Shown in pieces: positions 26,701-40,000 of a stretch of DNA of 64,000 nucleotides (within the stretch, counting starts at the first letter, position 1; each line of letters opens with the position of its first letter). The notes under the pieces were generated by a model, which had not been told where the DNA came from, did not search any database, and saw only the letters and a list, made by a program, of their open reading frames with translations. The position numbers and the translations under genes are program-made. Origin of the DNA: Linepithema humile (taxonomy: Eukaryota; Arthropoda; Insecta; Hymenoptera; Formicidae); contig NC_090131.1 in assembly GCF_040581485.1 (NCBI RefSeq), positions 23,076,532-23,140,531 of the forward strand, given 5' to 3'.

Positions 26701-29700
26701 TGATCGGCATGTACTTGGCCCTCTTCAAATTAACACAGGTATGCGAAAATAATATTATTTTTAATTTAATAAACATATTTTTTGTGTATGCTTGATTCAT
26801 TATATTTATTTTACAGACAAATTAAAATTAGCATTTCTCGTTGAAGCAAATGCGTGGAAAACATCATTGGGTGTTATTTTGTCCAATAAATACAAGCAAA
26901 AATTACAAAAGATCATGGATTATATTTATGAAAAAAATAAAGTTCTTTCTAGACATATTAAAGATTTAGAGGATGTGCGGGTTGCAATGAAATGTTTGGG
27001 AGAAATACGAGATGATTTTATATTATTAGATATGGAATTAATTCAGATCGAAGAGACTTACACATTGATGGGAAAATTTAACGTCGATATATTGAAAGAA
27101 GATCAAGATATAGTAGACGGATTAAGATATAATTTTAGTAACATGCTCCAAATGGTATTAATTTACTATCTTTATTTAATTTTGCTTAACCTTTTGAGTA
27201 CTGTTGAAAGGATTAAAGACGTCCTAAAAAAGGTGCCTTAAAGACGCCCTAAAAAAGATGTTTTAAAAACGTCCTAAAAAGACGTCTTAATTCTTTGAGT
27301 ACTGTTGGCGTATATATGCACTCAGGAAAAGAAGTTTATTTTGGTCTGTGGGCGCATATATACAAAGGGTTAAGGGTTATTTTTCGATATATTTTACGTT
27401 TTTGTAAAAATTATACTGCTTTAAATTTTGTAGGCAAAACAAGTTCAAGAAATAATATGTAAGATGCAAGATCCGTTGAAAAAAGAGCTTATTGATGGTG
27501 TTGTAGTTCTCAAACAGAATGTGGATCACTTTGACATTGATTTTGAACTCTATGGCCCAATGGTTGAAGGAATACCTGCAAAAGATGCTAGTGAACGGTA
27601 ATGTTTAATTAATATATAATATTTTCGTTAAGTTACAAGAATTGAGAACGTTCGACTTTTATAAAAATAATTTTCTGTGACCCGAGTAAAACAATATATT
27701 AACAATTATTTAATTTTGCGTGCATTGTTTTTGTATTTCAAGGCTCATCCTGTTCCAAGCTCGTTTTGAAGAATTATGGGAAAGATACGAAACCTATAGC
27801 AGTGGTGAAAGTTTGTTTGGCATAGAAGTGACGGAGTACCCAGCTTTACAACACAGAAAAAGAGAGATTAATTTATTGCAGAAGTTATATACACTATATT
27901 TGCAAGTTATGCGTACTATTGACGGCTACTATGATATTCTGTGGTCCGAGATTGATATCGAATCAATCATAGCTGAATTGGCTGATTTCCAAAACAAGTA
28001 AAACAAACTGATTTAATAAGATTTGCTGATACATATAAAGTTATAAAATTTTTTTATAATAATAACAATTTATTTTTAGATGCCGAAAGTTGCCTAAAGC
28101 TATGCGAGAATGGCCAGCATTCGTCGATTTAAAGAAGAAAATCGATGATTTTAACGAGATGTGTCCATTATTAGAGATGATGGCTAACAAAGCTATGAAA
28201 GATAGACATTGGGAGAAATTGTCTAAGCTTTGTCGATATTTCTTTAACGTCGAATCTGAGACTTTTACCTTAGCAAATGTTATGCAAGCGCCTTTGTTAA
28301 AATACAAAGATGATGTAGAAGTATGTATAAACTAACATACATAAGATTTTCTGGATATTAATCATAAAATACAAAAATTATTTATAAAAATTGTATATTA
28401 CAGGATATATGTATTAGTGCAGTGAAGGAACAAGATATCGAAACGAAGTTGAAGCAGGTGATTGCAGATTGGACAATTGTAAATTTGCAGTTTTCTCCTT
28501 TCAAGCAGAGAGGCGAATTATTACTGAAAGGTGTCGAGACGGCTGAGATAATAGCGCTACTTGAAGACAGTTTAATGATTATAAGTTCCTTGCTGGCAAA
28601 TCGGTACATTAAATATATGTCTAAATATAAACTTATTGACTTTAGGGAATAGTACATTTATTTAATGTTCTGCAGTTACAACGTACCGTTTAAGAAAGAG
28701 ATTCAGTTATGGCAGGTTAAGCTCAGTAACACGTCCGAGATATTGGCGAAGTGGTTAACTGTGCAGAATCTGTGGGCTTATCTAGAAGCGGTGTTTATTG
28801 GCGGCGACATATCAAAGCAATTGCCTACCGAAGCAAAGCGCTTTAATGTAAATAAACTACGAAAAAAATTGCGGTGGCGCTATTTACAAAAAATCTAACT
28901 ATTTACGTTTTAGACCATCGATAAATCCTGGGTTAAGCTTATGCTTCGCGCCCATGAAAAACTGAATGCAGTGGAAACGTGTATCGGAGATGAAACCATG
29001 AGCCAATTTTTGCCTCATTTATTGGAACAATTAGAATCATGCCAGAAATCTCTTAGCGGGTATATACTTATATTATTAGAGAAATAAAATTGTTTTCAAA
29101 GGTCTAATATTAATTTTATTTATACAGCTATCTGGAAACTAAACGAGTGGTTTTTCCAAGATTCTGCTTTATATCTGATCCTACTTTGTTGGAGATACTT
29201 GGACAAGCAGCCGATTGTCACACGATACAGAATTATCTTGATGGATTTTTTGATAATTTGGCAAAGGTAAACAAATAAAATTACGAAATTCTGCTCTATA
29301 ATGCAAAAATAATAATTATTTTTGCTGTAATAAGCTTTAACTTGCATATTTTTGTATATGATTCTTGATATATTTTTTTGTACACAGTTGAAATTTGCCG
29401 AAAAGGAATATGAAAAAATTATAGCAATGTATTCACGGGAAGGTGAAGAAGTATTGTTAGAAAAAGAAGTCGTATGTATAGCAGGTGTAGAGAACTGGTT
29501 AAACACTTTGTTAACGGTTCATCAGCAATCAATTGGCGACGTAATTTCGTTAGGATTGCAATCACTTCGTACACCTGAATTCGACATTTTGTCATTGATA
29601 GAAAATTCTGTTTTACAAGTAAAATTATATGCATGCAAAAATGTATACAAAAATGCATCCATCAACCAAAATTGGATGTTTATTTTTTTGTAGGTGGGTT

Positions 29701-32700
29701 TATTGGGGTTACAAGTTTTATGGACGCGCGATAGTGAAATAGCGGTCACGACAGCCAAACGCGACAGAACCATAATGAAGAGGACTAATCAGTGGTTCCT
29801 AGATTTGTTGAATAATCTTATAGAAGTAACCGTTAAGGATCTTACAAAATATGCGAGATTAAAATACGAAGCTTTAATAACGATACATGTGCATCAAAGG
29901 TGTGTTAATCGTGATTATTTATTTTGAATGCCATAATTATCATTTTTTATGTAAAAGTTGCGGAAAATAAATTAATACAAATTTTTCAGAGATATATTTG
30001 ACGATTTATGTCGTCTCAGAATTCGAAATATACATGATTTCGAATGGTTGAAACAGTGTCGATTCTATTACAATGAAGATTCGGAGGCAGTCCAGATCAG
30101 AATAACCGATGTGGAATTTATCTATCAAAATGAATTCTTAGGTTGTACAGACCGACTTGCGATTACACCGCTCACAGACAGATGTTATATAACACTGGCA
30201 CAGGCTGTAGGTATGATGCCAAAGGAAAAATGTAAAGTAGCGTTTAACGTCAAGTGTCATTGTCATTTACCTCGTTATTTCATTTATTATGATTTTTGCA
30301 AATATTTTTCTCAGGAATGAATTTTGGCGGAGCTCCCGCAGGCCCTGCTGGCACGGGTAAAACAGAAACGACGAAAGATATGGGAAAAGCACTGGGAAAA
30401 TATGTCGTTGTTTTTAATTGCTCTGATCAAATGGATTTTCGAGGTTTAGGGAGAATATTTAAGGGATTAGCACAATCCGGTACTTGGGGATGCTTTGATG
30501 AATTTAATCGAATTGATTTACCGGTATTATCTGTAGCTGCGCAGCAAATAGCTATTGTACTCAATGCACGAAAAGAACGGAAAACGAGCTTTTTGTTTAG
30601 GTATAAAAATTTATATCTTTGTAAAACAAGTTCTATTCTTTTTTTAAATTTATTTATTTTTTATAAGAGTTTAGTATTTTTTTGTTAATATATATAATAT
30701 AATATATATATATATATATAATTTTATTGCACAGATTTTATTTTTAAATTATAAAGAGAATCTATTTTTTTTTTTTTTTTTTTTTTTTGGATTGACATGT
30801 TTTATATAGCGATGGCGAAACATATAAGCTGAATTATGAATTTGGGTTATTTATTACGATGAATCCGGGATACGCTGGTCGGCAAGAACTACCGGAAAAT
30901 TTGAAAATACAATTTAGAAGTGTAGCTATGATGGTTCCTGACAGACAAGTACGTTGAAATTAAAACTACGCTTCCTGATAAAAATTAAGAATTATAAATT
31001 TTCTCATAAAATTTAATGTAATAAGTACGTCGCATAAATTTAATTTCGTTTGTTTAGATTATAATGCGGGTGAAACTCGCGGCATGTGGCTTTAAAGAGA
31101 ACGTAGTATTAGCGCGGAAATTCTTCACATTGTATAGATTGTGTGAGGAACAGCTCAGTAAACAAGTGCATTATGATTTTGGATTAAGAAATATTTTATC
31201 GTGTCTGCGTACACTTGGCGCTCAAAAACGCGCACATCCCACCGATTCCGAAGAAACTACGATTATGAGAGTATTGCGGTGAGTTTATATGCAATGTCAA
31301 TTATATATTGTATATATATATACGTCTTGTTCTAGATAATATATTATTTGAACAGAAAAAGCGAAAATGTTTCAAGTACATCCTGCATTGAATTTTCAGC
31401 GATATGAATTTATCTAAGTTAGTGGATGAAGATGAGCCTCTCTTTATGTCCCTTATCGAAGATATGTTCCCTGGAATAAAGTTAACGAATCAGACGTATA
31501 AAGAATTACAGAAAGCAATAGCTAACGCTACAGTTGCTCTCGGTATAATGAATCACAGTGAATGGAATTTGAAAACCATACAGGTATATCTATTATTTAC
31601 CATTTCTTGATTTCAGTGTCTTATACTGGATTTCGTGCTTAGCAGTTTTTTAAATATTTGAAAAGAAATATGTGGCTATTTTTTAACAATTTTTGTAAAA
31701 ATTAAATGCTGAGAAAAATTAAATTATATTATTATTTAGGATAATGACAATAATGTTTGCAGTTGTACGAGACATCACTCGTTCGTCATGGTTTAATGGT
31801 TCTCGGACCAACAGGATCTGGTAAAACGCGATGTATGTGGGCACTTATGAGAGCTCTGACAGAAATGGGTATACCACACAAAGAAATTAGGATGAATCCA
31901 AAAGTTAATATTTATCAATAGTAATTTCTATCAGATATATTAATACAAAAATAATTTTCTTAATCAAAAATTTTGATAGGCAATAACTGCGTCCCAAATG
32001 TTCGGAAGACTCGATGTTGCAACGAACGATTGGACGGATGGTATATTTTCTATTATATGGCGACGATCCACGCAAATGAAGAAAACGGAAAATTTGTGGA
32101 TTGTGTTGGACGGTCCTGTCGATGCAGTGTGGATCGAAAATTTAAATTCGGTTCTGGACGACAATAAAACGTTGACGTTGGCAAATGGAGATCGCATTGT
32201 AATGGCACCAAATTCTAAATTAGTGTTCGAACCCGACAATGTGGACAACGCGTCTCCAGCTACTATATCACGCATGGGAATGATCTTTATCAGTGCTTCT
32301 GTGTTAAAATGGAAATCAATTTTAGAGGTAATGTAGGCCTATGTCCTTCTTTTCATAATAACAATATTGTATATGCGGAAATTTACTGATATCGTAATAT
32401 TTTTAATAAAGGCTTGGCTTAAAAAATGTTCCATCAACGAAGCTGCAGTATTGCGAGCGTTGTTTCATAAAATATATGGAGATGCCCATACATTTGTTCA
32501 GACAAAACTTCATACTAAAATGACGCTTTTAGAAGCACTTTATATACGACAGTGTATTGATCTATTGGAGGGTTTGAATGTTGGAAATTCGGATCCAACT
32601 AGTAAATCTCAAGTTCTCTTGAAATATTTATACATTAAAAATGGCTATGCAATAGCATTATAAATAGGAAGGAACTTATCGAATTCTTTCGTTTTATCTT

Positions 32701-35700
32701 TTGTTATTGTCTTATTTTTTAGCACATTAATTTTTTAATATTTTTAATAATATCAATATACAATTTTTGGACGATTGCATTTTATGAAGATTTTGATGGT
32801 AAAAGAATTTATTAAAAATTTATCAAATATTTTATTTACAGAAGCATTGTCTGAGAATCACATCGAAAAGCTCTTTTTGTTTTCTCTCATGTGGAGCTTA
32901 GGTGCAGTATTAGAACTTGACGGGCGATTTGCATTACAAGAATATCTCGTAAATCATGAATCAAATTGTAATTGGCCAAAGTATAAGGTTCGTATAATAA
33001 GTTTATGATATATTATTTAAATTTTTAGCATTTTTTTATATTCTTATGATTTACAAATTTTTAATTTGTGTAGGAAGATGAAACTATTTTTGAATATCTG
33101 GTATCAGATAATGGAAAATGGATACATTGGAGTACAATGGTGCCAAAATTCGAGTATCCTTCGGATCGTGTTTTAGAATACAACACTATCCTCGTTCCTA
33201 ACGTCGATAATACAAGAACGTTATTTTTAATTGATATCATAGCACAGCAGGAAAAAGCAGTACTTTTAATAGGTAAATAGATACTTACAAAATTAATATA
33301 ATTTTAATAATCGGTTTTTCTAATGTTTGACATCAATTCCACACATATGTAACATTATTCTAACATTACTTATATAACAGGAGAAGCAGGCACGGCAAAA
33401 AGCGTAATGATGAAGAGCTATATGTTTAAGCATGATCCCGAATATCACTTGAATAAGTGTTTTAACTTCTCTTCAGCATCCACGCCCAATATGGTTCAAG
33501 TAACAATCCCAAATATCATAATAAATTTACAAATTAAATTTTTAATTCTAATGTAATTATATATTTTGTACTATTTCGTACTTTTTCAGCGCGTATTTGA
33601 AAGTTACGTTGAAAAGCGAATGGGCACTACTTACGGTCCGCCCGGCGGACGGAAAATGACCATTTTTATCGACGATATAAATATGCCAACCATAAATGAA
33701 TGGGGCGATCAAATTACAAACGAAATCGTTCGCCAGTTAATGGAATACAAAGGATTCTATTCGTTAGATAAACCGGGCGATTTCTGCATCATGCAAGATA
33801 TTATGCTACTCGCTGCAATGCGTCATCCCGGTGGAGGACGAAATGACATCCCGCCACGATTGAAACGACAGTTCAATATTTTTAATTGTACCTTACCGTC
33901 CAACAAATCTATGGACACAATTTTCAGTAAGGAGAATAATTTTCTTGTTAATAAAAAAATGGTAAAAGTTATAATTTATCTAATATGCGATTATTCGTAG
34001 GCGTTATCGGCCAAGGCTACTTTTGCATCACGAGATTTTCCGAAATAATCGTCAATTTCTTGCCGAAGCTTATACCACTGACTCGAATAGTATGGCAACA
34101 GACTAAAGTGAAAATGTTACCGACTCCTGCGAAGTTCCATTACGTCTTTAACTTGCGCGATCTATCGCGTATTTGGGAAGGAATACTCAGGATAGAAAGA
34201 GACGAATGCGAAACCATAACGACGCTACTAAAATTGTGGGAGCATGAGTGTACGCGTGTGATAGCAGATCGGTTCGTTGTTTTTACAATTACAAATTAGA
34301 AATATTTTTGCTTAATTTTACGACAATAATAAATCTTCTATTTCTTATAGCTTTATCACTGATGCCGATAGAGAATGGTTTCAAAGTACATTAAGGCGGA
34401 CTGCGGAAAAGATGTTAGGTTCGGACTTCCAACATTATTCTCCAGTCGAGACGTATTTTGTCGACTTTCTGCGCGAACCGCCAGAACCGACAGGTGACGA
34501 GCCAGAAGACTTTGCGTTAGAAGCACCTAAGATTTACGAGGAGATACCGAGGTATATCGATCGGAACTTTATATTTAATGCGTTGGATCAAAAAGCAGAA
34601 TCACATTGATATTTCCACGTTATTCGTAGTTACGATGTCGTTATCGCGAAAGTTCAACAAAATATGGAGCAATTTAATGAATACATACGCGGCATGCATC
34701 TCGATCTCGTATTCTTCCACGACGCTCTAGTGCACTTGATACGAATATCGAGAATACTGGGAGTTCCCAGAGGCAATGCACTACTCGTAGGTGTAGGAGG
34801 ATCTGGAAAGCAGAGTCTAACGCGACTGGCATCTTTTATTGCGGGATTTAACTTCTTTCAAATAACGTTATCCAGGTAAATATTAAAATTTTACTCAAAC
34901 ACGTGAATTGTTTGCTAATAGCATAGTAAAATATTATGAAGAAAGTTGCTGTACGATATAATTCTAAAAGTATAATTTTTGGCTTTATTTCTTGCAATTA
35001 AAATCTGAATCTTCTTGTTTTGAAAAATGCTTATGTACATGATTGTTAAAATATTGCGTTAATGTTTTTCGCGTTTGATTAAAAATATATGAAAAGTTAA
35101 TATGACTGTGATTATATTTTTCAGGATTTATAATGTGGCTAGTTTACTGGACGATTTGCGAAAATTATATCGTACCGCTGGTACAGGAAGCAAAGGTCTT
35201 ACGTTTATTTTTACCGACAATGAAATAAAAGATGAAGCATTCTTGGAATACATTAACAACGTGCTAAGTGTCGGCGAGGTGGCCAATCTTTTTCCAAAAG
35301 ATGAGCTAGATGACATTCTGACAATTGTCGCACCGCTAATGAAGAAGGACGATCCCCGACGTCCTCCGACGCAGGACAATCTTTATGATTATTTTATATC
35401 GCAAGCGAGAAATAATTTGCACATAGTTTTATGTTTTTCACCAGTAGGTTTCTTTGCTCTATCATTATTAAAACAATTTAAAAATATTATTTTTTTATTC
35501 TTGTTTCAGATTATTAAATTCAATATTATTTATACAGGTCGGTGAAAAGTTTAGATCTCGAGCATTGAAATTTCCTGGTCTTATATCTGGTTGCACAATG
35601 AATTGGTTTTCAAGATGGCCAAGGGACGCATTATACGCGGTCGGTGAACATTTCCTAGGCAAATATAAAGTTATATGCGGTCCAGAAGTAAAACAACAAT

Positions 35701-37014
35701 TAATACAAGTTGTGGGCGACATTCAGGACAATGTAAACGACACCTGCGCAGAATATTTCGATAGGTATAATTTTCTCAATAGCATTCTACTATTTGTGGA
35801 AGTTGTAAAACTTAATTAATTTAATTTAAATAATTGCAGATTCCGACGTCAAATATATGTGACTCCAAAATCGTTTTTGGCCTTTCTCGACAGCTATAAA
35901 ACGCTTTACAAACAACATTTGGATAACATTAATACGCTTGCTTCTCGCATGAGCAATGGCTTAAATAAATTAATCGATGCTGCAGCTCAAGTCGATGTGT
36001 TACGGAAGGAATTAGAAAAAAATCAAGAGGAAATTGCAGTAAAAAATGTTCAAGTGGATGCGGTAAGCAATATTTTTATATAAAATATCTATAAAATTTT
36101 TTAAAAATATATTCTAGTTCTCTCTTTGCACATAATAATATAACACATTTAGCTATTGGTTGATGTAAACGAGAAAAAGGGAGAAGCCGAAAGGGTGAAA
36201 GCAAAAGTGCAAGTTTCGAAAGATGAGGCGGAAACAATTCTAAAAACGATAGCAAAAGACAAATCAGTGGCAGAACAAAAATTGAAAGTCGCGGAGCCTG
36301 CTTTATTAGAAGCTGAAGCTGCATTACTGGTATTATTATTAATAATTTACTAATACAAACGTTTATTAATGGCAATGCTTATATTTTAGACCATAAAAGC
36401 AGCAGATATTGCTACTGTTAGAAAATTGGCTAAACCACCGTTCTTAATTACGCTCATAATGGATTGTGTTCTGATTCTATTCGGACGAAAGCTGGAACCA
36501 GTTAAACCTGATTACGAGCATCAATTTTTAACACCTTCTTGGTCAGAATCGTTGAAGGTGATTTTATGCATGTTTTAATAATTGAATTAATTTTTTTACT
36601 AATGGATAATATATTAAAAATGACGCACTCCTTATATTAATATATTATTTCACTTTTTACAGGTTTTGGCTGATACTAGATTTTTGTATAACTTACAAAA
36701 TTTTCCAAAGGATAACATTAACTGTGAAACTGTTGATTTGATGATGCCGTACTTAAATTTCCACATGTATACTTACGAAGCCGCAAAGCAAGCTTGCGGA
36801 AACGTGGCGGGTCTCATACAGTGGACCATCTCTATGGTTACCTTTTACGGAATAAATAAAGATGTGCTGCCTTTAAAGGTATTTCCAATTAATAAACATT
36901 GTGAAATAAAACAGCCAATGTGTCACTCCATGTTTTGTAACTAAAAAGAAAATGTTTGATATTTAAATCTATAGCACTTTTTTTTTAATTTCTTATATGT
37001 TCTAATTATTCCAT

Positions 37015-37060
<46 letters not shown>

Positions 37061-40000
37061 AGTAATAAAAAATAATTTTATAGGCAAATCTTGTCATACA
37101 AGAAAGCAAATACGAAAAAGCCAACAAAAATTTATGCGAAGCCGAAGAATTACTGAAAGCAAAGGACGATGATTTAAAGATAGTGCAAAGTGAATTCGAC
37201 GCGGTGATGCAGGAACGGCAGGTGCGATAACAACAATAATGATATATTAGATAATAATATCATATGTGTATCTTATATTTATTTTTAGACAATAATCGAT
37301 CAAGCTGCAATTTGCCAAGCAAAAATGGATACCGCAAGCGCCATGCTTGAAGGATTATCCGGCGAGAGAATACGATGGACAGATCAAGTAGCTATGTTTA
37401 AATCAGAAACAGATCGTCTTGTCGGAGATGTGTTGGTGTTAACAGGATTTTTATCTTATTGCGGACCATTTAATCAAGAATTCCGGATTCTTTTGCAAAG
37501 AACATGGTTTGGTTTCATACAAGATAGAAAGATCCCGATTTCTATTGCTATAAATATTGTTAATACGTTGACAGACACAGCGACGGTAAGTACGAGAGAA
37601 AATAAAAAAGTAAAAGAACTTTTTGAATTATTTTTTAGTAAGAAGAATCATAATTAATATTTGTGTCTTGATTGAATGAGTGTTTAATCCATTATAGATC
37701 GGCGATTGGAGTTTGCAAGGCTTGCCGACGGATGAATTATCGGTTCAGAATGGAATAATCGTAACGAAAGCATCACGGTATCCTCTTTTGATCGATCCAC
37801 AATTGCAAGGAAAGACATGGATTAAAAATAAAGAAACGGATTTAGATTTACAGGTAAAAGGGTGTAATTGTGTGCTAAATGTAATAAAGTTGATTTAATT
37901 TGTAATGACGTTTTCCAGATAACATGGTTTGCGCATAAATATTTTAGAAATCATTTAGAAGATGCTGTGTCAATAGGTCGGCCATTATTGATACAAGATG
38001 TAGGAGAAGAGATAGATCCAGTATTGGATAATTTGCTAGAAAAGAATTTTATAAAAATAGGAACTTCTTTAAAGGCAAGAGGATATTTTGGCAAAAATAC
38101 TTTACGTAGTTTTATATAATTTGAGCTAATTATTATTATAATAGGTCAAATTGGGCGATAAAGAAATAGACGTTAGCAAGGACTTTAGACTTTACATTAC
38201 AACGAAATTGCCAAATCCTTTTTATACTCCAGAAATATTTGCTCGTACATCAATAATCGATTTCACCGTTACGATGAAAGGTAAAAAATAGCATGTTATT
38301 TGCACAGTGTTTTATAAATATAACTTTTTAAATTACAATTTTGTTCAGTTGATTATACTTCAATTGCCTTATTCTCACAGGTCTGGAGGATCAACTTTTA
38401 GGAAGAGTCATTTTAACAGAGAAAAAGGAGTTGGAGACAGAAAGAACGCAATTAATTGCCGACGTAACTGCAAATAACAGAAAGATTAAAGAATTAGAAG
38501 CGAATCTTTTGCATAAATTGGCAACTGTACAGGTATGCACTCCATTCTCTTTGCAGTGTTAATTAAATAACTCTGAAATATATCAAAATTAATAACATTT
38601 TTATTTTACATTTCTTTTTACAGGGCCCTTTGATAGAAGACACTGAATTAATGTCGGTATTAAATATCACGAAGCAGACAGCGGCGGAAATCAACGAAAA
38701 GCTGAGTATCGCGAAAGACACGGAGTTAAAAATCGATACAGCACGTGAACAATTTCGACCGGTTGCAACGCGCGGTAGCGTCTTGTATTTCTTGATATGC
38801 GACATGCCGCACGTCAACTGCATGTACCAAACGTCTCTCGTTCAATTTTTGGAACGATTTGATATCTCTATGGCGAGGTAAATATTTCATCTAATGTCTC
38901 GATGTCTCTCATATCGTAAATATAAATTTTATTCTGCCAAGATATAATCCGTATCTTTATTCTTGATTAGGTCCGAGACGAGTGTAATTACTCAGAGAAG
39001 AATAAATCACATTATCGAATATTTAACATATGACATATTTAAGTACAAATCGCGCGGACTCTACGAGATACATAAATATATGTTTATTTTGCTGATGACA
39101 TTAAAAATCGATCTGCAACGCGCTAGCATTATGTACGAAGAATTCCAGTATCTCATTAAAGGCGGTGCGGCGTTGGACTTAAAAGCCGTTGACCCGAAAC
39201 CTTGCAAATGGATCACGGATGTAACATGGCTTAATCTAGTTGCACTGTCATCATTACGACAATTTCAATACATTGTCTCTCAAGTACCCGCTTCGGAGAA
39301 ACTTTGGAAACATTGGTTCGACAAAGATACACCAGAGGAGGAAGTTATACCAGATGGTTACAATATTTTGGATACATTCCGTCGATTGCTTTTAATAAGG
39401 TAATCCAGTATATTTTCGTGGCAAAAAAAATTATTACATATAAAGAAGACAAGACGCAAATTATAAAATATTTTCGAAAGTTCAAGTATCTCAGAATGAA
39501 AGCACTAAGTATAGACAAATGCTTTCAAAAAATTGATTAAAAATTCAAAATATTAAAATTTACATCTATAATTTATTGCTATTTGCATTATTTGAAGTTT
39601 CAAGTGAACAAATATATTTGTAGAGCCTGGTGCATGGACCGAGCACTGTCGCAATCTAGGAAATACATAGCATCTTCTTTAGGAGCAAAATATGCAGAGC
39701 CGGTAATTACGCTTCTGGATGTGATGCATAGCGAATCAAGACCAAATACACCGATGATCTGTTTCTTAAGTATGGGATCGGATCCTACGCCTAGTATCGA
39801 GCAACTGGCAAAAAAAATGGAAATCATATGTAAAAGCATATCGATGGGACAAGGTCAGGAAGTTCATGCTCGTCGTCTGCTCCATAGCGCAAAAACTGAA
39901 GTATGTTATAGAAAAAAAAATTTATTTTTGCATTGTGATAAGTATTAAACATTAATTTTAATTTAATTGTATTTTACAGGGTTTTTGGGCTCTCTGCCAA

